Source: an uncultured Agromyces sp.
GTDB lineage: Bacteria > Actinomycetota > Actinomycetes > Actinomycetales > Microbacteriaceae
Length of the DNA: 64,000 nt
Direction: 5' to 3'
Assembly (NCBI GenBank): GCA_913053875.1
Contig: CAJXGN010000001.1
Location: forward strand, 372,001-436,000
Shown: piece after piece, positions 46,069-54,547 of the stretch
Numbering within the stretch: position 1 is the stretch's first letter
Layout of the letters: every line of letters starts with the position of its first letter
Notes under the pieces: generated by a model
What the model was told of the DNA's origin: nothing
The model's database searches: none
The model's input: the letters and a program-made list of their open reading frames with translations, nothing else
Made by a program: the position numbers and the translations under genes

Positions 46069-47024
46069 CCACCACGACCCTGACCGACCGCTACGTGTGG
46101 GCGACCGTGCGCAACGTGCCCCAGCGCCAGCGCCACGACCTCGACCGGGAGCTGCGCGAGCGCATCGGCGATCGACGCGACGCGTTCCTCGAGGAGGGCG
46201 TCGACCCCGCCGACGCCGAGCGGCGCACCCTGCTCGAGCTCGGCGACCCCAGCGCGCTGGCCGCCGACTACCTCGACCGGCCGCTGCAGCTCATCGGGCC
46301 GCGCTACTACCTGACCTGGCTGCGGCTCGTGAAGGTACTGCTCGCGATCGTGCTCCCCTTCGTGGCCGCCGCGAGCGTGCTCGCGCAGCTGCTCGCGGGC
46401 GCTGCGGTCGGCGAGGTCTTCGCCGCGACGATCGGGGTCCTGCTGAGCACGGCACTGCACCTCGTGTTCTGGACCACGCTCGTGTTCGCCATCCTCGAGC
46501 GCTCCCCCGACCAGGCACGCGGCATGGAGTGGAGCCTCGCGAACCTCCCCCAGGTGCGCGACGAGCACCGCGCGAAGCGCCTGCCCGACCTGATCGCCTC
46601 GGTCGTGTTCCTCGCGATCTTCGCCGGGTTCATCGTCTGGGGGCAGCTCGGCGTGACGATCGACGGCGAGTCGTTCCCGGTGCTCGACCCCGACCTGTGG
46701 ACCTTCTGGATCCCGTGGTTCCTCGGACTCCTCGTGCTCGAGATGGCGTTCGCCGGGGCGGTCTACGCCTGGGGCTGGAACTGGTGGCTCGCGTTCGCGA
46801 ACCTGCTGCTCAACATCGCCTTCACCGTGCCGGCGCTCTGGCTGCTGCTCTCCGAGCGGCTGTTCGACCCCGAGTTCCTCGCCGCGATCGGCTGGCCGTG
46901 GGGCGACGCGGGCGACGTCACCGTGACCGTGATCACGGTGGCCATCGTGGGCGTGACCGCGTGGGACGTCGTCGACGGCGCCGTCAAGGCGTACCGCGCC
47001 GGGCGCGAACGGGCGATCGCCTGA
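46065..47024 (+). CDS. Membrane protein with N-terminal permease-prefix-like domain, coupled to PadR
   Basis: The 319-aa protein has a cytoplasmic N-terminal region of about 90 residues (RYVWATVRNVPQRQRHDLDRELRERIGDRRDAFL, ERRTLLELGDPSALAADYLD) resembling the helical prefix found in front of permeases and in DUF1700-type membrane proteins that accompany PadR regulators. Six or seven membrane segments follow, with tryptophan-rich turns (WIPWFLGLLVLEMAFAGAVYAWGWNWWLAF). No ATPase gene is adjacent. Its function is unknown. A role in sensing or envelope stress alongside PadR is inferred from context only. The start ATG overlaps the padR stop, with GAGGGAGACGC upstream. Confidence 0.82.
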   Translation: MTTTTLTDRYVWATVRNVPQRQRHDLDRELRERIGDRRDAFLEEGVDPADAERRTLLELGDPSALAADYLDRPLQLIGPRYYLTWLRLVKVLLAIVLPFVAAASVLAQLLAGAAVGEVFAATIGVLLSTALHLVFWTTLVFAILERSPDQARGMEWSLANLPQVRDEHRAKRLPDLIASVVFLAIFAGFIVWGQLGVTIDGESFPVLDPDLWTFWIPWFLGLLVLEMAFAGAVYAWGWNWWLAFANLLLNIAFTVPALWLLLSERLFDPEFLAAIGWPWGDAGDVTVTVITVAIVGVTAWDVVDGAVKAYRAGRERAIA

Positions 47025-47039
47025 CGACGGGCCGAGAGC

Positions 47040-47084
47040 CGAGCGGATGCCTCGGGGCGCGCGCCGCCCCGGGGCATCCGCTCG
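47040..47084. terminator. 20-bp-stem hairpin between convergent genes, arms are inverted motif copies
   Basis: CGAGCGGATGCC (47040-47051) pairs with GGCATCCGCTCG (47073-47084). The stem continues inward through one T-G pair, a C-G pair and GGGGCG/CGCCCC to a 5-nt loop. It ends 1 nt from the stop codon of the SDR gene and serves both convergent genes. Confidence 0.8.
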
Positions 47085-47085
47085 C

Positions 47086-47877
47086 CTACTTCGGCTGCAT
47101 GCGGATCGCGCCGTCGAGCCGGATCACCTCGCCGTTGAGCAGCGGGTTGGCGACCACGTGCATCGCGAGGGCCGCGTACTCGGCGGGCGTGCCGAGCCGC
47201 GACGGGTGCGGGATCTGCGCAGCGAGCGAGGCCTGCACGTCGTCGGGCATGCCGGCCATCATGGGCGTCTGCATGATGCCCGGGGCGATCGTGACCACGC
47301 GGATGAGCAGCTTCGACAGGTCGCGCGCGAGCGGCAGGGTCATCGCCGCGACCCCGCCCTTCGAGGCCGAATAGGCGACCTGGCCGATCTGGCCGTCGAA
47401 CGCGGCGACCGACGCCGTGCTCACGATCACGCCGCGCTCGGCGGTCTCGGGCACGCCCGGCAGCGGCTGGGCGGCCACGGGCTCGGTGGCGGCCATCGCC
47501 GCGGCGGCGAGGCGCGTGACGTTGAACGTGCCGATGAGGTTCACGCGGATCGTGCGCTCGAAGCCGGCGAGCGCCAGTGGCCCGTCGCGGCCGACCGTGC
47601 GGCCGGCGGTCGCGATGCCCGCGCAGTTCACGGCGACCCGCAGCGGGCCGAGTGCGACGGCGGCATCGACCGCGGCGGCGACCTGCGCCTCGTCGGCGAC
47701 GTCGGCGGGCGCGAACGTCGCGCGCTCCCCCAGCTCGGCGGCGGCCTCCTCGCCGCGTCCGCCGGGCAGGTCGACGATGACGACGGAAGCCCCGGCGTCG
47801 ATGAGCGCCTCGGCCGTGGCGCGCCCCAGGCCGGACGCACCTCCCGTGACGATGGCGGATGCTCCGCTCAGCTCCAT
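47086..47877 (-). CDS. Short-chain dehydrogenase/reductase (3-hydroxyacyl-CoA dehydrogenase-like)
   Basis: It is an NAD(P)-dependent oxidoreductase. The 263-aa classical SDR has the cofactor motif [36 protein letters not shown] (an acidic residue after strand 2 favours NAD), VNCAGIATA, and the active-site [23 protein letters not shown] (Ser, Tyr, Lys). The insertion and motifs resemble type II/HSD10-like 3-hydroxyacyl-CoA dehydrogenases. It lies 102 nt after a thiolase gene on the same strand, so a beta-oxidation or ketone-body pair is plausible. GAGAGGACAGCGC precedes the ATG. Confidence 0.88.
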   Translation of the reverse strand: MELSGASAIVTGGASGLGRATAEALIDAGASVVIVDLPGGRGEEAAAELGERATFAPADVADEAQVAAAVDAAVALGPLRVAVNCAGIATAGRTVGRDGPLALAGFERTIRVNLIGTFNVTRLAAAAMAATEPVAAQPLPGVPETAERGVIVSTASVAAFDGQIGQVAYSASKGGVAAMTLPLARDLSKLLIRVVTIAPGIMQTPMMAGMPDDVQASLAAQIPHPSRLGTPAEYAALAMHVVANPLLNGEVIRLDGAIRMQPK

Positions 47878-47979
47878 GCGCTGTCCTCTCGTGGTTCATG
47901 GGTGCGCCGACCCGGTCGCGTCGGCGTCGGCCGTGGCTCCGGTGCCGCGGCAGTACTGCGTCGGTGCCGATCGTACCGT

Positions 47980-49155
47980 TCAGGTCCGTTCGACGACGTA
48001 CGCGTTCGCCATGCCGCCGCCCTCGCACATGGTCTGCAGGCCGAGCGTCGCGTCGCGCCGTTCGAGTTCGCAGACCAGGGTGGCGAGCAGCCGCGTGCCC
48101 GACGAGCCGAGCGCGTGGCCCAGGGCGATCGCCCCGCCGTTCGGGTTGAGCTTCGCCGGGTCGGCGCCCGTGTCGGCGAGCCAGGCGAGCGGCACCGACG
48201 CGAACGCCTCGTTCACCTCGTACACGTCGATGTCGTCGTGGGTGAGGCCGGCGCGCTCGAGCACCCGCTCGGTCGCGGGGATCACGCCCGTGAGCATGAG
48301 CAGCGGGTCGCTGCCGGTCACGCTGAACGCGCGGAAGCGGGCCCGGGGCGTCAGCCCGAGCGCCTCGGCGCGCTCGGCGCTCATGATGAGGGCGGCGGAT
48401 GCCCCGTCGGTGAGCGGCGACGAATTGCCGGCCGTGATGCGCCAGTCGAGGTCGGGGAAGCGCTCGGCGAGCCGGTCGGTGCGGAACGCGGGCGCGAGGC
48501 CGGCGAGCCCCTCGGGCGTCGTGCCGGGGCGCACGGTCTCGTCGACGAGCGCGTCGACGCCGCGCACGGGGACGATCTCGTGGTCGAAGTCGCCCCGCCC
48601 CGCGGCATCCGCCGCCCTGCGATGGCTCTCGGCCGCTAACGCGTCGAGTTCGCCGCGGCCGAACCCCCACCGCTGGGCGATGAGGTCGGCCGACACGCCC
48701 TGGCCGACGAGCCCCTCGGGGTAGCGGGCGTGCATGCGGGTGCCGAACGGGTCCTGACCGGTGGTCGACGAGCCGAGCGGCACCCGGCTCATCGACTCGA
48801 CGCCGCACGCGATCACGATGTCGGCGGCACCCGCGATGACGGCCTGCGCGGCGAAGGTCGCCGCCTGCTGGCTCGACCCGCACTGCCGGTCGACCGTGGT
48901 GCCGGGCACGTGCTCGGGGAACCCCGCCGCGAGCAGCGCGTTGCGCGTGACGTTGTACGACTGCTCGCCGACCTGGCTGACGCAGCCGCCGATCACGTCG
49001 TCGACGAGCGCCGGGTCGAGGTCGTTGCGGGCGACGAGATGGTCGAGCACGCCCGCGAGCAGGTCGACCGGATGCACCCCCGAGAGCTGCCCGCCCGGCT
49101 TGCCACGCCCGCTGGCGGTGCGGATCACGTCGACGATCACGGCCTCGGTGCCCAT
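47980..49155 (-). CDS. Thiolase family protein (acetyl-CoA C-acyltransferase)
   Basis: It catalyses thiolytic cleavage of 3-ketoacyl-CoA, or the reverse condensation. The 391-aa protein has the acylated Cys in GTTVDRQCGSSQQAATFAAQAV (about residue 89), IACGVESMSRVPLGS, the VNEAFASVPLAW His-free loop, NPNGGAIALGHALGSSGTRLLATL with the active His, and the second Cys in MCEGGGMANAYV. This is the steroid/fatty-acid type of actinobacterial thiolase rather than a short biosynthetic one. An SDR gene follows on the same strand. It has a leaderless-type promoter right behind a 60-nt repeat. Confidence 0.93.
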   Translation of the reverse strand: MGTEAVIVDVIRTASGRGKPGGQLSGVHPVDLLAGVLDHLVARNDLDPALVDDVIGGCVSQVGEQSYNVTRNALLAAGFPEHVPGTTVDRQCGSSQQAATFAAQAVIAGAADIVIACGVESMSRVPLGSSTTGQDPFGTRMHARYPEGLVGQGVSADLIAQRWGFGRGELDALAAESHRRAADAAGRGDFDHEIVPVRGVDALVDETVRPGTTPEGLAGLAPAFRTDRLAERFPDLDWRITAGNSSPLTDGASAALIMSAERAEALGLTPRARFRAFSVTGSDPLLMLTGVIPATERVLERAGLTHDDIDVYEVNEAFASVPLAWLADTGADPAKLNPNGGAIALGHALGSSGTRLLATLVCELERRDATLGLQTMCEGGGMANAYVVERT

Positions 49156-49161
49156 GTCCCC

Positions 49162-49167
49162 ACCCTA
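49162..49167 (-). promoter_or_regulatory. Candidate -10 TAGGGT for the leaderless thiolase gene
   Basis: On the minus strand TAGGGT is followed by GGGGAC and the ATG at 49155. The 60-nt palindrome copy 3 lies 23 nt upstream of it. Confidence 0.45.
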
Positions 49168-49189
49168 CGCGCGCCGCTCGGTGCGTCCC

Positions 49190-49249
49190 CGAGACCCGTC
49201 GATTCCCTGCACTCTCAGCGGCCAGAGCGCAGGTTCTTGACGGGTCTCG
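49190..49249. repeat. 60-nt nested palindrome, copy 3
   Basis: It has the same length and outer 11-bp arms as copies 1 and 2. The inner stem differs in sequence but keeps pairing: CTGC-A-CTCT / AGAG-C-GCAG. It lies 10 nt beyond the gabD stop and upstream of the thiolase promoter. Confidence 0.85.
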
Positions 49250-49258
49250 GGAAGGACG

Positions 49259-50713
49259 TCAGGCGGGGAGCATCGTGTACTTGGTCGACAGGTACTCGTG
49301 GATGCCCTCGAACCCGCCCTCGCGGCCGATGCCCGACACCTTGACCCCGCCGAACGGCGCGGCGGCGTTCGAGATGACGCCCGCGTTGAGCCCCATCATG
49401 CCGGTGTCGAGCCGGTCGATCATGCGGTGCCCGCGCGCGAGGTCGGTCGTGTAGACGTACGAGACGAGCCCGAACTCGGTGTCGTTCGCGAGCCGCACGG
49501 CCTCGTCCTCGTCGGCGAACGTCGTGATGGAGAGCACCGGCCCGAAGATCTCGTTGCGGAGGATCTCGCTGCCCGCGACGACGCCGGTCACGACGGTGGG
49601 CTCGAAGTACGTGCCCTCGCCCTCGATGCGGCTGCCGCCCGTGGTGACGGATGCTCCGCGCCCGACCGCGTCCTGCACGAGCGCCTCGGCCTTGCCGACC
49701 GCGTCCTCGTCGATCAGCGGGCCGATCTGCACGCCCTCCTCGGTGCCGCGGCCGACCCGCATGGCCGAGACCCGCTCGGTCACGCGCCGGGCGAACTCGT
49801 CGGCGACCGCCTCGTGCACGATGAACCGGTTCGCGGCCGTGCACGCCTGGCCGATGTTGCGGAACTTCGCGAGCATCGCGCCGTCGACGGCCTTCTCGAG
49901 GTCGGCGTCCTCGAACACCACGAACGGCGCGTTGCCGCCGAGTTCCATCGAGACCCGCAGCACGCCGTCGGCGGCCTGCGCGATGAGCTTCCGGCCGACC
50001 TCGGTCGAACCCGTGAACGAGAGCTTCCGCAGGCGCCGGTCGGCGAGGATGGGTTCGGTCACCGCCGACGAGCTCGACGAGGTGATGACGTTCACGACGC
50101 CCGCGGGCAGCCCCGCCTTCTCGAGGATGGCCGTGAACGCGAGCGTCGTGAGCGGCGTGAGCTGCGCGGGCTTCACGACCACCGTGCATCCGGCCGCCAG
50201 CGCGGGGGCGATCTTGCGGGTCGCCATCGCGAGCGGGAAGTTCCACGGGGTGATGAAGTACGACGGGCCGACCGGGCGCTGCGAGACGATCGTGCGACCG
50301 GTGCCCTCGGGGTTCAGCCCGTACCGGCCGTGGATGCGCACGGCCTCCTCGCTGAACCAGCGCAGGAACTCGCCGCCGTAGGTCACCTCGCCGCGCGACT
50401 CCTGCAGGGTCTTGCCCATCTCGAGCGTCATGAGCAGTGCGAGGTCGTCGGCGCGCTCGGTCACGAGCTCCCACGCCCGCCGCAGCAGCTCGCCGCGCTG
50501 CCGCGGCGCCGTCGCGGCCCACGCGTCCTGGGCGTCGACCGCCGCGTCGAGGGCGCGCACGGCGTCGGCCGGCGAGGCATCCGCGATCGACCGGATCACC
50601 CGGCCGGTCGACGGATCGTGCACGTCGAGCGTGCGCCCGCCGTCGGCGGCCACCCACTCCCCCGCGATGAACAGCCGATCCGGCGTGCCCTCCAGCAGTG
50701 CCCGCTCATCCAT
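49259..50713 (-). CDS. gabD: NAD(P)-dependent succinate-semialdehyde dehydrogenase
   Basis: It oxidises succinate semialdehyde to succinate, completing GABA breakdown. The 484-aa aldehyde dehydrogenase has PVGPSYFITPWNFPLAMATRKIAPALAAGCTVVVKPA, LSFTGSTEVGRKLIAQAAD, the catalytic Glu in VSMELGGNAPFVVFEDADL and the catalytic Cys in FRNIGQACTAANRFIVHE, then EIFGPVLSITTF and a C-terminal PFGGVKVSGIGREGGFEGIHEY. The GQACTAANR context and R/S-rich pocket are typical of SSADH. gabT is in the same window but not in the same operon. GGGGAGG precedes the ATG. Confidence 0.93.
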   Translation of the reverse strand: MDERALLEGTPDRLFIAGEWVAADGGRTLDVHDPSTGRVIRSIADASPADAVRALDAAVDAQDAWAATAPRQRGELLRRAWELVTERADDLALLMTLEMGKTLQESRGEVTYGGEFLRWFSEEAVRIHGRYGLNPEGTGRTIVSQRPVGPSYFITPWNFPLAMATRKIAPALAAGCTVVVKPAQLTPLTTLAFTAILEKAGLPAGVVNVITSSSSSAVTEPILADRRLRKLSFTGSTEVGRKLIAQAADGVLRVSMELGGNAPFVVFEDADLEKAVDGAMLAKFRNIGQACTAANRFIVHEAVADEFARRVTERVSAMRVGRGTEEGVQIGPLIDEDAVGKAEALVQDAVGRGASVTTGGSRIEGEGTYFEPTVVTGVVAGSEILRNEIFGPVLSITTFADEDEAVRLANDTEFGLVSYVYTTDLARGHRMIDRLDTGMMGLNAGVISNAAAPFGGVKVSGIGREGGFEGIHEYLSTKYTMLPA

Positions 50714-50777
50714 GTCGCGACCTCCCCGTCTGCGTGACGCGACCAGCGTAGCCCGGGGGTGCGAGCGACGGCCGGGC

Positions 50778-51080
50778 TCAGGCCTCGACGTCGACGAACT
50801 CGATGTCGTAGACCGCGACGCGCTGCGGCACGCCCGCGAACACCTCGGCGCGCGCCTCCGAGGCCATGTACGCCTGCTCGAGCGCGAGGAACGCGTCGCG
50901 ATCGCCCTCGGCGCTGACCGCCCACACGAACTGATTGCGCTCGGGCAGCCCGTAGGCGAACTCGATGCGGAACCCGGCGGCGGGGCGGACCTTCGGCATG
51001 CTGCCGTGCCACCACGCCACGAAGGCGTCGTACTCGCCCTCGACGAGGGTGTAGCGGCGGAGCTGGACGGTGCGAGTCAT
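50778..51080 (-). CDS. NIPSNAP family protein
   Basis: It is a small dimeric alpha-beta barrel (ferredoxin-like) protein of unclear role. The 100-aa product begins MTRTVQLRRYTLVEGEYDAFVAWW and includes GFRIEFAYGLPERNQFVWAVSAEGDRDAFLALEQAYMAS, the NIPSNAP pattern of an R-x-Y start and F-V-W-x-x core. It lies between gabD and pncA on the same strand, 42 nt after pncA. The sequence CCAGAATGGACGC before the ATG resembles the lpdA start region and could be a leaderless promoter (CAGAAT, 6-nt gap). Confidence 0.82.
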   Translation of the reverse strand: MTRTVQLRRYTLVEGEYDAFVAWWHGSMPKVRPAAGFRIEFAYGLPERNQFVWAVSAEGDRDAFLALEQAYMASEARAEVFAGVPQRVAVYDIEFVDVEA

Positions 51081-51122
51081 GCGTCCATTCTGGCGGGTCG
51101 CGCGCCGCCCGCCGAACGGAGA

Positions 51123-51719
51123 TCAGGTGGTGCCGGATGCCTCGCCGCCGGCGATCTCGGCACCCGCATGCCCCATCTCGGCGATCGCGGCCTCGCTCGA
51201 CTCGGCGGCCACGCCCGCGACGAGCCCCGTGAGCACGCGCGCGTGCTGCCCGTGCTCGAGCGCGTCGAGCGTGCTCGCGCGCACGCAGTAGTCGGTGGCG
51301 ATGCCGACGACGTCGACCTCGGTCACCCCGTGGCGGGTGAGCAGCTCGGGGAACGGCGTGCCGTCGTCGTCCGTGCCCTCGAAGATCGAGTACGCGGGCA
51401 CGCCCTGCCCCTTGCGGATGTGCACGTCGACGCGCGAGACGTCGAGGTCGGGGTGGTACTCGGCGCCCGTCGTGCCCGAGACGCAGTGCACGGGCCAGGT
51501 GTCGACGAAGTCGGGCTCGGCGTCGCCCGCGAAGTGCCCGCCGTTGTCGTTGTCGCCGTCGTGCCAGTCGCGCGACGCGACGACCAGGTCGTAGTCGTCG
51601 CCGTGCTCGGCGAGGAACCGCGTGATGCCGGATGCCACGGCGGCCCCGCCGTCCACTCCGAGAGCCCCGCCCTCGGTGAAGTCGTTCTGCACGTCGATGA
51701 TGAGTAGCGCTCGCGTCAT
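51123..51719 (-). CDS. pncA: Nicotinamidase
   Basis: It hydrolyses nicotinamide to nicotinate for NAD recycling; in mycobacteria it also activates pyrazinamide. The 198-aa protein has ALLIIDVQNDFTEGGAL with catalytic Asp9, the metal-binding SRDWHDGDNDNGGHF (D-x-H and a later His), a lysine in VHIRKGQGV, and the nucleophile Cys in VDVVGIATDYCVRASTLDAL. The Asp-Lys-Cys triad is complete. An AGGAGG ribosome binding site lies 7 nt before the ATG, so unlike many neighbours it is not leaderless. Confidence 0.95.
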   Translation of the reverse strand: MTRALLIIDVQNDFTEGGALGVDGGAAVASGITRFLAEHGDDYDLVVASRDWHDGDNDNGGHFAGDAEPDFVDTWPVHCVSGTTGAEYHPDLDVSRVDVHIRKGQGVPAYSIFEGTDDDGTPFPELLTRHGVTEVDVVGIATDYCVRASTLDALEHGQHARVLTGLVAGVAAESSEAAIAEMGHAGAEIAGGEASGTT

Positions 51720-51788
51720 GTCGAACCTCCTGGTTCGATCATCCCACCGTCGCGGGCGGTCTGGCCGGGTCGGCGCGGACCGGAGGGT

Positions 51789-52985
51789 TCAGCCGCAGAA
51801 CTCGCGCAGCACGCGTTCGAGCACCCGCGCGTGGGTCGCGGCCGACGGCAGGTCGAGCCACTCGGCGTCGGCGTGCGCGCCACCCCCGGCGGGCCCGTAG
51901 AGCGCGACGTCGATGCCCGCGTCGGCGAACAGCGCCGCCTCGGTCCACCACGGGTCGCCACGACGGTCGGGCAGGGCGCCGGCCTCGGCGAGCGCCGCGC
52001 GGTCGACGGCCGCGACGACGGCCGACCCGTCGGGCGCCTCGAACGCGGGGCGCGAGACGAGTTCGGTCAGTTGGAACGACACGTCGGACCCGGCCGCGCG
52101 GGCGAGCGTCGCCTCGAGCGCGGCGCGCACGACCGCCGGGGTCTCGCCGGGCAGCGTGCGCCGCTCGATGGTCGCACGGCAGTGCGGCGCGACGGTCGCG
52201 GGGTCGACGCCGCCCTCGAGGGTCGCGACGCGCAGGGTCGAGGGGCCGAGCAGCGGATGCCCCTGCTCCGGCGCGCACGGCGCGGGGTCTGCGTCCAGCG
52301 CGGCGACGAGTCGCAGCATTCCAGCGATCGCGTCGACGCCCTGCTCGGGCTGCGAGCCGTGCGCGGCGCGCCCGTGCACCTCGAGCGCGAACCAGGCGAA
52401 CCCGCGGTGCGCGACGCCGAGTTGGAGCCCCGTCGGCTCCAGGACGAGCGCGCCGTCGATCTCGGCCGCGTCGAGCGACGCGAGCACGGCCTCCGTGCCC
52501 ATCGAGCCGAACTCCTCGTCGGCGGCGAACGCGAGCACCACGTCGCCGGCGAGCCCGTCGCCCGCCGTCGCCCGCTCGGCGGCCAGCACGCCCGCGGCGA
52601 GACCGCCCTTCATGTCGTACGCACCGCGACCCCAGAGCTGGTCGCCGTCCATGCGCGGGCTGAACGGCCCGTCGGCGTAGGTGCGCACGCCGACCGTGTC
52701 GAGGTGGCCGCTCAGCAGCAGCGTGCGGCCGCCGCCGCGGCCCGGCTTGCGGGCGACGAGGCTCGGGCGCGCTCCCGGACCCATCAGGGTGGTCTTGAAG
52801 CCGGATGCGATGAGCCGGTCGCGCAGCGCGTGCGCCAGCGCGACCTCGCCCGCGCCGGCGGGGTCGAGGTCGGGGTTCGCCGAGTCGATCGCGACGAGCC
52901 GTGCGGCGAGGTCGACGAGTTCCGGGTCGTGCGCGCGGGTGGCGGGCGCGCGCCCGCCCGCGGCATCCGCTCGCCCGCCCCTCAT
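51789..52985 (-). CDS. M20 family metallopeptidase (ArgE/DapE/ACY1-like)
   Basis: It is a predicted zinc amidohydrolase acting on acylated amino acids or small peptides. The 398-aa protein has LSGHLDTVGV (metal His and catalytic Asp), LWGRGAYDMKGGLAAGVLA (metal Asp), FAADEEFGSMG (catalytic and metal Glu), the dimerisation domain with EVHGRAAHGSQPEQGVDAI, and a final His near GGGAHADAEW. The substrate is not determined. It overlaps dacB by 4 bp downstream of it, so release of peptide or amino acid from wall turnover is one possible link. The start MRGGRADAAGGR contains a near copy (15/16) of the 16-mer at 52960-52975. Confidence 0.9.
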   Translation of the reverse strand: MRGGRADAAGGRAPATRAHDPELVDLAARLVAIDSANPDLDPAGAGEVALAHALRDRLIASGFKTTLMGPGARPSLVARKPGRGGGRTLLLSGHLDTVGVRTYADGPFSPRMDGDQLWGRGAYDMKGGLAAGVLAAERATAGDGLAGDVVLAFAADEEFGSMGTEAVLASLDAAEIDGALVLEPTGLQLGVAHRGFAWFALEVHGRAAHGSQPEQGVDAIAGMLRLVAALDADPAPCAPEQGHPLLGPSTLRVATLEGGVDPATVAPHCRATIERRTLPGETPAVVRAALEATLARAAGSDVSFQLTELVSRPAFEAPDGSAVVAAVDRAALAEAGALPDRRGDPWWTEAALFADAGIDVALYGPAGGGAHADAEWLDLPSAATHARVLERVLREFCG

Positions 52986-54496
52986 CCGTTGGAGAGGTTG
53001 TCGCCGCAGCGGAAGAAGGCCGTCGTGAGGGTGTCGATCGCCTCGCGCGACGACGGCGGGATCGCGCCCGGAGCGTCGCCGAGGGCATAGATCGCGAACG
53101 TGAGCGGCGTACCGTCCTGCGCGTGGATGATGCCGGAGAGGGTGTAGCCCGTCTCGATCCAGCCGGTCTTCGCCCAGACCGCGCCGCGAGCGACCGCGTT
53201 GTCGCCGAAGAAGCGGTCGCCGTAGGCGAGCGAGCCCTGCACGCCCGCGACCGGGAGGCCGTCGCGGATGACGCCGAGCCCCTGCTCGCGCGCCTCGATC
53301 TTGCGGAACAGCTCGGTGAGGTACGCCGGCGGCACCGCGTTGTCGTCGCTGAGGCCCGAGCCGTCGGTCACGGTGATGCCGTCGGTGTCGATGCCGTACG
53401 CGTCGAGTCCCTCGCGCACGCCCGCGTCGATCGCCGCGAAGTCGTTGCCCGTGCCGGTGCGGATCGCGACGTGCCGGGCGAGCATCTCGGCGACCGAGTT
53501 GTCGGAGACGATGAGCGACTTGTTCACGAGCTCCGCGACGGTCGGCGACGACACCGTGCCGAGCGTCTGCGCGTCGGCGGGCGCGGTGCCGCGCTCGATC
53601 GTTCCGATGCCGCCGAGCGCGCCGGCGAAGGCGTCGCCCGCACGTCCGATCGGATCGGGGCTGCGCCACGACGTCTCGGCGAACGGACTGGCGCGGTCGC
53701 CGTCGACCTGCAGGGCCGTGATCTGCGACATGTAGCCCTGCTCGCGCTCGAGCGGGTTCCAGGTCGGGTGCCACTCGTCGCCGCCGAAGAACGACGCGTC
53801 GAGCACGAGCTTCGTGAGCGGCGGGTTCGCCGGGTCGGCGTCCCACGCCGCGCGTACCTGGGCGGCCAGGTCGTCGAGGTGCGCCGCCCCCGGGTAGACG
53901 GTCTGCGTGCCGCTGGGCGTGGCCGAGAGGGTGAGGTCGCCGCCGCCGACGAGCACGACCGAGCCGGGCTCGCTGCCGCGCACCACCGTGGTGGTCGCCC
54001 GGTAGTCGGGGCCGAGCACGTCGAGCGCCGCCGCAGCGGTCAGCACCTTCATGACGCTCGCGGTGCGCGACGCGGTCTGCCCACCGCGGTCGTAGAGCAC
54101 CTCACCGGTGTTCGAGTTGCGCACGTGCGCCTGCATCGCGCCGAGGCGGGCGTCGGTCGCCGCCGCACCGACCATGCAGGTGCGGATCTTCGCGGTCGTC
54201 GCCTCAGCGGTGGGCGCGGGGCGACCGGGATCGGCGGTCGGTGTGGGGGTGGAAGTCGCGGTGGGCGTCGGTGTCGGCGCGGGAGCCCCGCTCGCGACCG
54301 CGGAGCCCGCGGCGACCGCTCCCCAGCCCGCGAGCGCGAACGCGACGACGCCCGCGGTCACCCAGAGCGCGAGGCGCGTGCGCTTCGGTCGGGTGCCGCC
54401 CGGTGCATCCGTCGCCTGCGCCTCGCCGCCCGCGGCGTGCGGGGTCGGCTCGGCCGCGCCGTCTGCGGCGTCGGGGGTCTCGGGGTCGGTCGACAC
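52982..54496 (-). CDS. dacB: D-alanyl-D-alanine carboxypeptidase/endopeptidase (PBP4 type, class C)
   Basis: It trims peptidoglycan stem peptides outside the membrane. The 504-aa protein has a cytoplasmic N-terminus, one membrane anchor at about residues 43-66 (LALWVTAGVVAFALAGWGAVAAGSA), and a P/T-rich linker (APTPTPTATSTPTPTADPGRPAP). The S13 catalytic domain follows, with S-x-x-K in ASVMKVLTAAAAL, S-x-N in IVSDNSVAEMLARH and K-T-G in VWAKTGWIETG. A pair of cysteines (RTCMVG and FFRCGDN) bracket the domain and could form a disulfide. It starts with GTG at 54496 after a near-consensus -10. Confidence 0.94.
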   Translation of the reverse strand: MSTDPETPDAADGAAEPTPHAAGGEAQATDAPGGTRPKRTRLALWVTAGVVAFALAGWGAVAAGSAVASGAPAPTPTPTATSTPTPTADPGRPAPTAEATTAKIRTCMVGAAATDARLGAMQAHVRNSNTGEVLYDRGGQTASRTASVMKVLTAAAALDVLGPDYRATTTVVRGSEPGSVVLVGGGDLTLSATPSGTQTVYPGAAHLDDLAAQVRAAWDADPANPPLTKLVLDASFFGGDEWHPTWNPLEREQGYMSQITALQVDGDRASPFAETSWRSPDPIGRAGDAFAGALGGIGTIERGTAPADAQTLGTVSSPTVAELVNKSLIVSDNSVAEMLARHVAIRTGTGNDFAAIDAGVREGLDAYGIDTDGITVTDGSGLSDDNAVPPAYLTELFRKIEAREQGLGVIRDGLPVAGVQGSLAYGDRFFGDNAVARGAVWAKTGWIETGYTLSGIIHAQDGTPLTFAIYALGDAPGAIPPSSREAIDTLTTAFFRCGDNLSNG

Positions 54497-54502
54497 CCCG
54501 GC

Positions 54503-54508
54503 ATTGTA
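54503..54508 (-). promoter_or_regulatory. Candidate -10 TACAAT for leaderless dacB
   Basis: TACAAT (5/6 to TATAAT) is followed on the minus strand by GCCGGG and the GTG at 54496. It is one of the strongest -10 matches in the window. Confidence 0.55.
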
Positions 54509-54547
54509 CGCAGCCGCGCCCGTGAGCCGGGTGGACGCGGCCGGCGC

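Noticed and set aside
42123..49249. The three 60-nt repeats as a CRISPR array
   Set aside because: There are only three copies, two of them 13 nt apart and one 7 kb away, with no regular spacers and no cas genes.
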